A stretch of 14,721 bases of DNA from positions 1 through 14,721 of the forward strand of contig JAEZIO010000049.1 of assembly GCA_023436615.1 (NCBI GenBank). Reading direction: 5' to 3'. The number at the start of each line of letters is the position of its first letter. Position 1 is the stretch's first letter. A program made the position numbers and the translations under genes. The stretch is from Pseudomonadota bacterium (GTDB taxonomy: Bacteria; Pseudomonadota; Alphaproteobacteria; Sphingomonadales; Sphingomonadaceae). The notes beneath the pieces were generated by a model. The model was not told where the DNA came from. It worked only from the letters and a program-made list of their open reading frames with translations, and made no database searches. Below are positions 6,024 to 12,913 of the stretch, piece after piece.

Positions 6024-6446
6024 ATGCGACGTCTCTCGCTCGGGCTGTGCACGGCTTTTGCCCTCGCCGCCTTCCCCGTTGCCGCCCAGGCGCAGGTGGC
6101 GATGGATCGCGGCGGATCGGTGTTCGACGACGCCGGGCACCGCGTCGCGGCGCCGGGCTTTCGCTGCGGCGGCGGCTTCTTCGATGATGGGTTCCGGCGT
6201 GACGGCGACCACCGCCGCGACCATGACGGCGATCGACGCCACCGCGGATCGCCGCGGGGCGGCGACTGCGTCTCGAGCTGGACCTGGGTCGACGGCCAGT
6301 GGGCGCTCTACAACAATCGGGGCGGGGCGTCGGACAGCTTCAACGACTGGTGGCACGACCGGCCCGACCGCGCCTACCCGCGCTGGGTCACGCACAACCA
6401 GAATTGTGAGCGCGTGTGGTGGAGCGGGGGCGGCTGGCGCTGCTGA
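6024..6446 (+). CDS. Secreted Trp/Asp/Arg-rich protein
   Basis: This 140-aa exported protein has a clear signal peptide (1-24, cleavage after AQA). The middle (about 50-80) is a low-complexity, highly charged Asp/Arg/His stretch. The C-terminal domain (about 81-140) is rich in aromatic residues: SSWTWVDGQWALYNN, then a NDWWHDRPDRAYPRW stretch and CERVWWSGGGWRC at the end. Four mature cysteines (48, 82, 128 and 140) allow two disulfides. The type is common among sphingomonad hypothetical proteins as I recall them, but no function is known to me. The His/Asp-rich stretch could bind metal, which is a guess. The ATG has AGGAG at 6011-6015, eight bases upstream. A CGGC-TTCG-GCCG hairpin (6458-6469) just past the stop may end transcripts from both sides. 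Confidence 0.85.
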   Translation: MRRLSLGLCTAFALAAFPVAAQAQVAMDRGGSVFDDAGHRVAAPGFRCGGGFFDDGFRRDGDHRRDHDGDRRHRGSPRGGDCVSSWTWVDGQWALYNNRGGASDSFNDWWHDRPDRAYPRWVTHNQNCERVWWSGGGWRC

Positions 6447-6473
6447 CGCTGCACTGCCGGCTTCGGCCGCGCC

Positions 6474-6695
6474 TCAGTTGGTGTAGGCGCTGACCGCGAC
6501 GATGACGATGTTGAGCGCGAGCGCGAACAGGACGATGCCGATGACGGCGAGCTTGATCTCGCGGTCGCTGGCCAGCCACTGCAGCTCCTTCGCCTTCTCT
6601 TCGGGCTTCGCCGCGCGAGCGGGCTCGCGGCGGATCCGCGACGGGCGCGGCTCCGGCGTCAGCTCGACGGTCTTCTTGGCCAGCTTCCTGCTCAC
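6474..6695 (-). CDS. Small tail-anchored-like membrane protein
   Basis: This 73-aa protein has a long, basic, Pro/Glu-rich cytoplasmic N-terminus (about 1-45). A single C-terminal membrane helix follows (about 47-69, KLAVIGIVLFALALNIVIVAVSA). The start is GTG at 6695, since no ATG is available in frame. AGG in TATAGG is the only nearby purine-rich stretch. The near-identical CtrA-like box lies 23 bases upstream, and TATAGG between box and start could be a -10 element. The message may then have almost no leader. Codon use matches the GC-rich neighbours. No family is recognised. Confidence 0.72.
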   Translation of the reverse strand: MSRKLAKKTVELTPEPRPSRIRREPARAAKPEEKAKELQWLASDREIKLAVIGIVLFALALNIVIVAVSAYTN

Positions 6696-6718
6696 GCGGC
6701 GACCTATACGCGCGGGCT

Positions 6719-6736
6719 GGTTAGCGTCCGGTTAGC
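6719..6736 (-). promoter_or_regulatory. CtrA-like tandem box, copy 2
   Basis: Read on the minus strand the site is GCTAACCGGACGCTAACC: CTAA-N7-CTAA with GCTAACC repeated perfectly at 11-bp spacing. It ends 23 bases before the GTG start at 6695. It differs from copy 1 (5912-5929) at only three positions. The N7 spacing is that of CtrA recognition sites (TTAA-N7-TTAA), with C replacing the first T in each half. Confidence 0.55.
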
Positions 6737-6754
6737 AGATGTGCCTTTGTCGGG

Positions 6755-6985
6755 TCAGCCGACCGCCGGGCTCGCGCCCCGCAATCGCGGCGGGGATTGG
6801 CTGGAGAGGGTTTCCGGAGCGTCGCCCGGACCGCCGGGCATCGCCGCCATGGCCCGGCGGGCCAGCTCGGCATATTTGTCGGCGAGCTGGAGGTGAACGT
6901 CGCGGACCCGGGCGTCCGCCGATTGCTCGGCAAGGCCACGCTCCGCTGCCTCGCGCCGGCAATAATAGACTGCGTCCTGAAGCAT
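6755..6985 (-). CDS. Short helical cytoplasmic protein
   Basis: This 76-aa protein begins MLQDAVYYCRREAAERGLAE and continues as two amphipathic helices rich in Ala, Arg and Glu (about 4-46). A Pro/Gly/Ser-rich disordered tail follows. Small helical proteins of this look (a YYxRR opening, then ARVRDVHLQLADKYAELA) recur in sphingomonads in my memory, but I know no function. The ATG at 6985-6983 is preferred because GGGGGA lies a few bases upstream. A longer in-frame version from 7069 would add 28 Cys/Arg-rich residues unlike the rest. The gene stands alone between two other minus-strand genes. Confidence 0.7.
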   Translation of the reverse strand: MLQDAVYYCRREAAERGLAEQSADARVRDVHLQLADKYAELARRAMAAMPGGPGDAPETLSSQSPPRLRGASPAVG

Positions 6986-7055
6986 ACATTCCCCCGCGAC
7001 CCGGCACCGCCGAGTCGCAAGGGAGTTTACCAGTTTTCCACAGCGGCACCCTAAT

Positions 7056-7077
7056 CCAAGTCGGTTCAAGGACTTGG
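7056..7077 (-). terminator. Hairpin downstream of the gene ending at 7100
   Basis: CCAAGTC (7056-7062) and GACTTGG (7071-7077) form a perfect 7-bp stem with an 8-base loop. The hairpin lies 22 bases past the stop codon of the minus-strand periplasmic protein gene. There is no clear T-run after it, so it may be a weak or factor-assisted terminator, or an mRNA 3'-end stabiliser. Confidence 0.4.
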
Positions 7078-7099
7078 GCGGCGGCCGATCAGCCGGTGA

Positions 7100-7531
7100 T
7101 CAGTCGCCGGGGACCGAGTTTTCGGGCGGCGGCGCCGACTGCTTGCCGGTCTCGCGGGCTTCGGCCCTCGCACGGTCGATCATGTTCTGGAGGCAGCCGG
7201 TCTGGCCTCCGGGGCCCACGGCCGAGCAGCTCTGGATGCCGGTGCGCCCGACATATTCGAAGCTCTTCGCCTTCTGCGCCCAGGCCTGCCGCGACTGGCG
7301 CGAGCCGCTCTCGCGGTAGCGCTCGGGGATGCGGTAGCGCTCCGTCTCGGGCTTGCGCGCACAAACCACCACTTCGCTGTCCGTCGAGCGGGGGCAGGGA
7401 TCGTTGCCGTAGACGATGATCTCGGCAATCCGGACGTCGCTGTTCTGCTGCGCCGCCGCCGGCGCTGCCATCACCGCCATCCCCGCTGCAAGCGCGCTTG
7501 CCGCCGTTAGGGAAATCAGGAGCTTGGTCAT
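7100..7531 (-). CDS. Periplasmic four-cysteine protein
   Basis: This 143-aa exported protein has a signal peptide (about 1-28, ending APAAA-QQ). The core includes the stretch EIIVYGNDPCPRSTDSEVVV followed by CARKPETERYRIPE. This recurs in sphingomonad periplasmic proteins as I recall them; no role is known to me. Four cysteines (46, 57, 102 and 113) lie in two close pairs and suggest two disulfides. The C-terminus is helical, then Pro-rich. The ATG at 7531 has AAAGG eight bases upstream. A TTG two codons earlier lies too close to that site. It lies 49 bases past the end of coq7 on the same strand, so it could be read through from the large operon, although its own promoter in the gap is equally possible. 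Confidence 0.82.
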   Translation of the reverse strand: MTKLLISLTAASALAAGMAVMAAPAAAQQNSDVRIAEIIVYGNDPCPRSTDSEVVVCARKPETERYRIPERYRESGSRQSRQAWAQKAKSFEYVGRTGIQSCSAVGPGGQTGCLQNMIDRARAEARETGKQSAPPPENSVPGD

Positions 7532-7580
7532 GGTCAAAACCTTTCACGGCTAAAGCGGGTGAGGTGCGAAGCGGGTTCCA

Positions 7581-8135
7581 CTAGATTCGCTTCGACAGCG
7601 CGATCGCGACACGGCATGCCGCACCGATGGAAGCGGTCAACAGGGGGTAGCCGACCGCCCGCTCGGCGCCGGCGGCGCGAGCGGTGTCGCGGTGCTCGAG
7701 CTCCTCCTCGCGGAATGCGGCAATGTCGGCGGCAAGCTCGGGATCGTCGTCGCCGAGCTCGTCGAGCTGGCGTTTGTAATGGCGGTCGATTTCGGTCTCG
7801 ACGGCGTCGGTGCAGGCCATTGCCGCTTCCTCGCTCATCAAGGCGGTTGCGGCACCGAGCATGAAGCCCGCGACGTTCCACAGCGGCTGCAGAGCGGTCG
7901 GACGAACGCGCCGTTCGGCAATTAGATGGTCGAAGCGCGCGAGGTGGCGCTTTTCCTGCATCGCCATCCGCGACACGAGCTTCGCCGCGGGCGAGTTCGG
8001 GGGAAGCACCGCAAGCTGCCCTGCGTAGATCCGCGTCGCTCCATATTCTCCCGCCTGGTCGACGCGAAGCATCGACTGCGGGTCGGGCCTCCTCTGCCCC
8101 GGACGCCAGGGCCCGCGACTGCTGATCCTGCTCAT
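7581..8135 (-). CDS. coq7: Demethoxyubiquinone hydroxylase
   Basis: This 184-aa ferritin-like diiron hydroxylase of the Coq7 family adds the last ring hydroxyl in ubiquinone biosynthesis (demethoxyubiquinol to demethylubiquinol) at the inner membrane. Iron ligands are visible in the expected order: Glu30 (DQAGEYGA), Glu61 and His64 (EKRH), Glu113 (AVETEID), and Glu145 and His148 (ELEH). The segment LWNVAGFMLGAATALMSEEA is the typical hydrophobic helix pair for membrane association. Length is normal for alphaproteobacteria. Its ATG overlaps the dsbB stop as ATGA (8132-8135), so translation is probably coupled. It is the last gene of the eight-gene operon. Confidence 0.95.
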   Translation of the reverse strand: MSRISSRGPWRPGQRRPDPQSMLRVDQAGEYGATRIYAGQLAVLPPNSPAAKLVSRMAMQEKRHLARFDHLIAERRVRPTALQPLWNVAGFMLGAATALMSEEAAMACTDAVETEIDRHYKRQLDELGDDDPELAADIAAFREEELEHRDTARAAGAERAVGYPLLTASIGAACRVAIALSKRI

Positions 8136-8659
8136 CCGCGGTCCCGGCCGGTCAGCGTCAGCCACACGACCGCAGCCGCTCCGGACAGCGAGAAGATGGC
8201 ATTCCATCCCGCGAGCGAAATACCGAGGAAGTCCCACTGCACCTGGTCGCAGCGGACGAGCGGTACCTTCATGATCTGCTTCAGCAGCTCCTCGGTGCTC
8301 GCGGCCTTGGCCGTGGTCGTGCAAGTCGTGAACCCTTCGAACACGCCCAGCTCGACGCCGGCGTGATAGACGCCGATCGCACCGGAAATGGCGATCGCGA
8401 GCGCCGCCAGCAGCGTCAGGGCCCGCGACCGCGACGCGGAAGCGGGAGCGGTGAACGCCAGGCCGGCGAGCACGATCGCGACGGCGTGCGGATAGCGCTG
8501 CCACCAGCACATCTCGCAAGGGTACAAGCCCCCGATATATTGCGACCCGAAGGCGCCGCCGAGCAGGGCCAGCGGCACTAGCAGCGCAATGAGCCGCCCG
8601 AGCTGTAGCCGGCTCAACGGAGCAGCGCCGCGCCCGCCGCCGAGGGCCGCTTCAGCCAT
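8132..8659 (-). CDS. dsbB: Disulfide bond formation protein B
   Basis: This 175-aa inner-membrane oxidoreductase of the DsbB family reoxidises DsbA and passes electrons to ubiquinone. Four membrane helices are visible at about 21-40, 58-74, 80-98 and 146-170. The two redox cysteine pairs are present: Cys48-Glu-Met-Cys51 in the first periplasmic loop and Cys113/Cys137 in the second. The start ATG lies three bases after the ctpA stop, and the stop overlaps the coq7 start. Pairing an enzyme that needs ubiquinone with one that makes it is functionally sensible. No DsbA gene is in the window. Confidence 0.94.
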   Translation of the reverse strand: MAEAALGGGRGAAPLSRLQLGRLIALLVPLALLGGAFGSQYIGGLYPCEMCWWQRYPHAVAIVLAGLAFTAPASASRSRALTLLAALAIAISGAIGVYHAGVELGVFEGFTTCTTTAKAASTEELLKQIMKVPLVRCDQVQWDFLGISLAGWNAIFSLSGAAAVVWLTLTGRDRG

Positions 8660-8662
8660 TGG

Positions 8663-10015
8663 CTAGCGCTTCGACTTCGTTTGGCTGCCGCCCGATGCGA
8701 CCGTCTTCCCCGCCGGCGCGAGGCGCTTGAGCGTGTTCATCGCATAATAGAGCTGGAAGTCCTTGATGCCCTTCTTCTCCAGCTCCTCCGGCGTGGCCGA
8801 GAAGCGCGGGTCGCGCGCTGTGTCGTCCTGCTCGAGCAGCTTGTCGTCCGCCTTGGCCTGCGCAAGCAGGTGACGGCGAAGGTCGGCTTCGCGCACACGC
8901 GGGCGGTCCTTGTAATCTGGATCCGAAATCTGCGGGACCATGATGTCGGGATCGATCCCGCCCGCCTGGACCGAGCGGCCCGAGGGCGTGAAATAGCGCG
9001 CGGTGGTCAGCCTGAGCGCGCTGCGCGGTCCGGTCTGCACCACAGTCTGAACGCTGCCCTTTCCGAAGCTCTTTTCACCCATGACGAGGGCGCGGCGCTG
9101 ATCCTGAAGAGCGCCCGCGACGATCTCGGCTGCAGACGCGGTGCCCGCGTCGACCAGAACCACGACCGGAAGGCCATGGGTCATGTCGCCCGGCTTCGCA
9201 TAATAACGCTCGATGTCGGTGCGCTCACGGCCGCGCTGCGAGACGATCTCTCCGCGCTCCAGGAACGCGTCGCTGATCTCGACCGCCTGGTCGAGCAGTC
9301 CGCCGGGGTTGGACCTGAGGTCAAGGACATAGCCGAGCGGCCGGCCGCCGGTCGCCTTGTCGATGGCCGCCAGGGCAGCCCGGGTTTCTTCCGCCGAATT
9401 GCCCGAGAAGGTGTTGATATCGAGAATGGCGACGCGGTCCTTCACCTCCCATTTCACGGGTCGAAGGACGATGCGCTCGCGAACGATCGAGACGTCGAAC
9501 GGCTTTTCGCGTCCCGGCCGCAGCAGCGTCAGCTTCACGGACGTTCCAGGACTGCCCTTCATCTTGTCGACGGCTTCGTCGAGCGATGCTCCGTACAGAA
9601 GCTCGCCGTTGATGTGCGTGATGTAATCGCCGGCCTTGATTCCCGCGCGCCACGCGGGCGTATCCTCCGTCGGCGCGATCACCTTGACGATGCCGTCTTC
9701 CATCGTGACCGACAGTCCAAGCCCGCCGTAATTGCCGTCCGTGGTCGTGCGCAGCGTGTCGAAGTCGCTGTCCTCGAGATAGCTCGAATGCGGATCGAGC
9801 GCGGAAAGCATTCCGTCGATCGCGCCCTTGATCAGCGTCTGATCATCGACAGGCTCGACGTAATTCGCCTTCACCCGCTCGTAGACGCTCATGAACTTCT
9901 CGAGCTCCTTGTAATTGGCGACATCGGCCGCCGCGAGCGAGCTCGAGGTCACCGGGACCAGCGCGAGCGCTCCGACGAGCGCCAGCGGGGGGAGCAGCTT
10001 GTGGATCATGTTCAT
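8663..10015 (-). CDS. ctpA: C-terminal processing peptidase, S41 family
   Basis: This 450-aa periplasmic serine protease is of the CtpA/Prc type, which cuts proteins near their C-termini and often acts on peptidoglycan hydrolases. An N-terminal signal or anchor (about 7-30) is followed by a helical region and a PDZ domain (about 95-172, containing YGGLGLSV and AGIKAGDYI). The S41 core follows: LDLRSNPGG at about 232-239, catalytic Ser294 in TASAAE, and Lys319 in SFGKGSVQ with Gln323. The tail from about 375 is helical and Lys-rich. The ATG at 10015 has GAGG about nine bases upstream. It lies 28 bases after the EnvC-like gene, and co-expression with a murein hydrolase activator fits a role in controlling wall hydrolysis. 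The large open frame on the other strand is a shadow. Confidence 0.95.
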   Translation of the reverse strand: MNMIHKLLPPLALVGALALVPVTSSSLAAADVANYKELEKFMSVYERVKANYVEPVDDQTLIKGAIDGMLSALDPHSSYLEDSDFDTLRTTTDGNYGGLGLSVTMEDGIVKVIAPTEDTPAWRAGIKAGDYITHINGELLYGASLDEAVDKMKGSPGTSVKLTLLRPGREKPFDVSIVRERIVLRPVKWEVKDRVAILDINTFSGNSAEETRAALAAIDKATGGRPLGYVLDLRSNPGGLLDQAVEISDAFLERGEIVSQRGRERTDIERYYAKPGDMTHGLPVVVLVDAGTASAAEIVAGALQDQRRALVMGEKSFGKGSVQTVVQTGPRSALRLTTARYFTPSGRSVQAGGIDPDIMVPQISDPDYKDRPRVREADLRRHLLAQAKADDKLLEQDDTARDPRFSATPEELEKKGIKDFQLYYAMNTLKRLAPAGKTVASGGSQTKSKR

Positions 10016-10043
10016 TGAAATTCGCCTCGTGTCGCGCTGCGAT

Positions 10044-11222
10044 TTAGCCGCCTTTTCGGCGATTTGACAGTATTTGAGATGAACCTGCGATGAGAGCCGG
10101 CGAGTAGAGTTCGGCGCCCTTCTGGAGCTGAACTTCGAGCGGCCCGAGCGCCACGCCCAGCTCTTCGCCTATTGCAATCCGGTCGCCCCTGCGGAGCTTC
10201 GAGCCCGCGTTCACAAGGACCGTTTTCCACCCGCCGCCATGATCGATGATGACGATCCCATCGTATTCGCGGAAAGGGCCCGCGAAAGCGATAGTGCCGG
10301 CTGCCGGAGCGACCACGACCGTGCCCCGACGCGTCGCCAGCGTAATGCCGCGAGAGCGCACTCCGTTGGCGCTTACCGATCCCAGTCCGTCGACAACCGC
10401 CGCCCGGGCCGGCAGCCGGTACTCGATCGGTGGCTCCGCGGCCGCCCCTGCGCGCGGCAGCGGCGCGGGCCCGAGCGAGGCCAGCTCGCGCGCCGCCGCG
10501 GCCGACGAGCGGCCGGCGCCAGCGCTCTCGCGAATGCCGGCAAGCTGCTCCTGCCGAACGAGGGCGACATCTCCGGCGCCGAGTGCGGCGCTTCCGTTTT
10601 CCCCCGCGGACGCGAGTGCGCGCGCCTCCAGCGCGGCGAATGTATCGCGACGGCGGACCAGCTCCGCACGGCTCCGAGCGATTGCGTTTCGCGCATCGAC
10701 CTGCGCCTCGCGGAGGCGGCGGGCACGCTCCAGCTCACCGGAAAGCGCCGCCGTTCGTTCCGCTATGGCCGGCCGTGTCGCCCGGATCAGCAGCCGGAGC
10801 TTGACCAGTTCGTCCGGCGAGTTCCCGTCCGCCAGAAGCAGCACCGGAGGCCGGCGGGCCATCAGCGCAAGCCCGGCCAGAAGCGAGCTGACGGGTGCCT
10901 GCTCCCGCGCGAGGCGAATGCGTTGGAGCTCGACCTGGGCGTTCACGAGCCTCGCGCGCGCATCCGCGGCGGTGATTTGCGCCTCGGCCGCCGAAACGGC
11001 CTGTGCTGCGGCAAGCTGTCGCGCACGAAGCCGCGCGGCATCGTCGCGCGCTTCGGACGCCGCTTTCTCGAGCCGACGCTGCTCGGCCTCGGCCGCGGCC
11101 GCTTCCGTTTGCGCGGCGCGAAGCTCCGCGTCGACCGTGAAGCGGGGCGGCGTGAGCGAAGCGCTCGCCGCAACGGTCGCGGATCCCGCGACGACGAGCA
11201 CAGCTGCAGCCAGTCGGAGCAC
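10044..11222 (-). CDS. EnvC-like murein hydrolase activator
   Basis: This 392-aa periplasmic protein has a signal peptide (about 1-22) and a long Ala/Glu/Arg-rich coiled coil (about 32-105 and 150-250). A C-terminal LytM/M23-type domain spans about 285-380. The domain keeps the fold signature, with APAAGTIAFAGPF, DGIVIIDHGGGWKT and GDRIAIGEELG. It lacks the zinc ligands: no HxxxD before APAAG, and PLEVQLQKG replaces the usual HxHFEIR. That is the state expected of an activator such as EnvC, which switches on amidases at division, rather than a hydrolase. I choose GTG at 11222, four bases after the rlmH stop, because it places the signal peptide at the N-terminus. A TTG at 11258 would overlap rlmH. 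AAGG lies about eight bases upstream. Confidence 0.9.
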   Translation of the reverse strand: MLRLAAAVLVVAGSATVAASASLTPPRFTVDAELRAAQTEAAAAEAEQRRLEKAASEARDDAARLRARQLAAAQAVSAAEAQITAADARARLVNAQVELQRIRLAREQAPVSSLLAGLALMARRPPVLLLADGNSPDELVKLRLLIRATRPAIAERTAALSGELERARRLREAQVDARNAIARSRAELVRRRDTFAALEARALASAGENGSAALGAGDVALVRQEQLAGIRESAGAGRSSAAAARELASLGPAPLPRAGAAAEPPIEYRLPARAAVVDGLGSVSANGVRSRGITLATRRGTVVVAPAAGTIAFAGPFREYDGIVIIDHGGGWKTVLVNAGSKLRRGDRIAIGEELGVALGPLEVQLQKGAELYSPALIAGSSQILSNRRKGG

Positions 11223-11226
11223 GATC

Positions 11227-11649
11227 TCAGCCTTCGCGATGATACGGATGGTTGGCAAGAATCGAGGTCGCCCGGAACAGCTGCTCGGCCAGCATGCTGC
11301 GCACCAACAGGTGCGGCCATGTCGCAGGACCGAACGACAGCATCAGGTCGGCCGCGGCCCGCTCGCCCTCGTCATGGCCGTCGGCGGCGCCGATTCCAAA
11401 GCGGGCTTCGCGTTTGCCCGCCTCGCGCCACGCCTCGAGTTGCCTGGCCAGCTCGGCCGAAGAGAGAGCGATGCCCTTCTCATCGAGCAACACGCTGACG
11501 CTGTTCGCCGGCAGCGGGGGCGCGGCCCGGCTTTTGTCCGGAAGCTCGGTAACCTTGGTCGGCCAGGCGATGCGCTTCAGATAGCGATCGACCAGATCGG
11601 CCTCTGGGGAACGGCCGATCTTGCCCCGCGCAACTATGTGCAGAAGCAA
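11227..11649 (-). CDS. rlmH: 23S rRNA pseudouridine-1915 N3-methyltransferase
   Basis: This 140-aa SPOUT-class methyltransferase methylates pseudouridine 1915 in helix 69 of 23S rRNA, late in 70S assembly. The opening LLHIVARGKIGRSPEADLV, the LDEKG motif (56-60), the SAM-loop region GIGAADGHDE and the ending WPHLLVRSMLAEQLFRA...NHPYHREG are diagnostic. The SAM-loop reads GAADG where many homologues have GGPEG or GGADG. The start is not ATG: TTG at 11649 gives the standard 140-aa length and lies one base after the TAA of the preceding gene (11653-11651), with no separate ribosome binding site. It is probably translated by re-initiation. A longer frame from 11784 would overlap the upstream gene and add a disordered Arg/Pro-rich extension. 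Confidence 0.93.
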   Translation of the reverse strand: MLLHIVARGKIGRSPEADLVDRYLKRIAWPTKVTELPDKSRAAPPLPANSVSVLLDEKGIALSSAELARQLEAWREAGKREARFGIGAADGHDEGERAAADLMLSFGPATWPHLLVRSMLAEQLFRATSILANHPYHREG

Positions 11650-11650
11650 A

Positions 11651-12496
11651 TTATTTGGGCGCGCTGAACGCGGAGGCGGTGCTGTAGGGCCAGCCGATAA
11701 CGCCGAGGAATCCGTCGTAGATGGTGCGCGCCGCCTCCGCGATTGCCCGCGGCCGGTTGGCGCCGCCACGCGCGAAGATCGCAACGGCGACGCGGTGGCC
11801 GTTCGGCAGCGTGATGAAACCGACGTCGCTGGTATAGCCGTTGAGCGTGCCCGTCTTGTGGGCGACGGTACCCTCCGGAAGCAGCGCCTTCATGCGGTTG
11901 CTGCCCGTCTTGCACTGCGCCATCAGGTCGAGAAGGTAGTTCTTGCTCCACGAGCGCAGGAACTCGCCCTTGTCGAGGCGCTTGAGGAAATCCGCGAAGG
12001 CGAGCGGCGTTGCCGAATCGAGATCCTCGTAGAGGTCGCGCTTCGCCCGCAACAGCTGGGCGATGGTCCTGTCGACTCGAATGCCCTGCACCTTGTGCCA
12101 ATCGAGCCATCGCTGGACCGTATCGGGACCGCCGAGATCGCGGATGAGAAGATCGGTCGCGTGATTGTCGCTGCGCGTGATCATCGCCTTCATCAGGGCC
12201 GCAGCCGACTGCCCGCCAATCGTGTCCTGCAACGACCGGTCGCCCTTTTCGACATAAGCCAGATAGGTCGCGGCGACCGCCACCTTCACCGTGCTTGCCA
12301 TGGGGTAGCGCTGGTTACCGCGAACGCTGACCGTTTCACCGGTAGCGAGGTCGATTGCCGCAACCCCGACGTCTGCCGACTTCGTGGTGACGAGGCTGGA
12401 AAGATGGTTCTGGAGCTGCGCCGCGAGCGGGCCTTGCGCGGCAGCGGGCTGCGCAATGAAGGCCAAAAGGAAACACAGAACAGCAGTCCAACGCAT
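11651..12496 (-). CDS. Class A beta-lactamase-like serine hydrolase, atypical omega loop
   Basis: This 281-aa exported protein has a signal peptide (1-20, ending AAA-Q) and the class A beta-lactamase fold (beta-lactamase2 type). Active-site motifs are Ser68-Thr-Val-Lys71, Ser109-Asp-Asn111 and Lys214-Thr-Gly216. SDN-to-KTG spacing (105 residues) is near that of TEM (104). Aligning GIRVDR with TEM RLDR puts Ile145 at the Glu166 position and Leu149 at Asn170 (sequence RTIAQLL), so the deacylating Glu/Asn pair is absent. Without it, a lactamase would be acylated but turn over poorly. It may instead be a penicillin-binding or peptidoglycan-acting hydrolase. The ATG lies six bases after the rsfS stop, and the gene sits between rsfS and rlmH, which are usually adjacent. 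Composition matches its neighbours, so it is not a recent resistance cassette. Confidence 0.88.
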   Translation of the reverse strand: MRWTAVLCFLLAFIAQPAAAQGPLAAQLQNHLSSLVTTKSADVGVAAIDLATGETVSVRGNQRYPMASTVKVAVAATYLAYVEKGDRSLQDTIGGQSAAALMKAMITRSDNHATDLLIRDLGGPDTVQRWLDWHKVQGIRVDRTIAQLLRAKRDLYEDLDSATPLAFADFLKRLDKGEFLRSWSKNYLLDLMAQCKTGSNRMKALLPEGTVAHKTGTLNGYTSDVGFITLPNGHRVAVAIFARGGANRPRAIAEAARTIYDGFLGVIGWPYSTASAFSAPK

Positions 12497-12502
12497 TTTC
12501 GC

Positions 12503-12904
12503 TCACCCACCCTGAGCTGTTGCACTCACCGTGTCATCGCCAAAGGCCCACATTCGCTCCAAATTGTAAAAACTTCTTACCTCTGGGCGAAACAGGTGAA
12601 CGATGACATCATCGGCGTCGATTAGCACCCAGTCGGCAGCAGGTAGTCCCTCGATCCGCACGGTTCGTCCGAATTCCTGCTTGATCCGCTCGGCCAATTT
12701 GGTCGCCAGCGCCGCCACCTGGCGGGTCGAACGACCCGATCCGATGACCATGTGGTCGGCAATATTGGACTTCCCCTCGAGCGGGATGGACACGACTTCG
12801 AGTGCCTGGTCGTCATCGAGCGACTTGAGCACGAGCTGATGGAGCTTTTCGACGTCGTCTGCAGGACGGCCGGTCGCGGCGGTCTCGGTTTGGCGATCGG
12901 GCAA
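12503..12904 (-). CDS. rsfS: Ribosomal silencing factor
   Basis: This 133-aa RsfS (Iojap/DUF143) protein binds ribosomal protein uL14 on the large subunit. It blocks subunit joining when nutrients are short. The family pattern is complete: LEVVSIPLEGKSNIADHMVI (about 35-54), then GRSTRQVAALA, and the C-terminal signature DWVLIDADDVIVHLFRPEVR followed by SFYNLERMW (91-119). The start is TTG at 12904, supported by AAGGAG (12910-12915) five bases upstream; no in-frame ATG lies nearby. It begins nine bases after the nadD stop and is followed by the beta-lactamase-like gene after six bases. Confidence 0.95.
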   Translation of the reverse strand: MPDRQTETAATGRPADDVEKLHQLVLKSLDDDQALEVVSIPLEGKSNIADHMVIGSGRSTRQVAALATKLAERIKQEFGRTVRIEGLPAADWVLIDADDVIVHLFRPEVRSFYNLERMWAFGDDTVSATAQGG

Positions 12905-12913
12905 GGCGTCTCC

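Noticed and set aside
8681..10018. 445-codon plus-strand frame opposite ctpA
   Set aside because: It is a mirror of the ctpA codons in GC-rich DNA. ctpA has complete catalytic motifs and a ribosome binding site.
10246..11667. Long plus-strand open frames (473 and 419 codons) opposite the envC-like and rlmH genes
   Set aside because: Ser/Arg/Ala-rich antisense translations with no domain, signal or ribosome binding site. The minus-strand genes here match known families end to end.
11621..12625. 334-codon plus-strand frame opposite the beta-lactamase-like gene
   Set aside because: No recognisable motif, and it runs through two real genes and their junction. It is a shadow.
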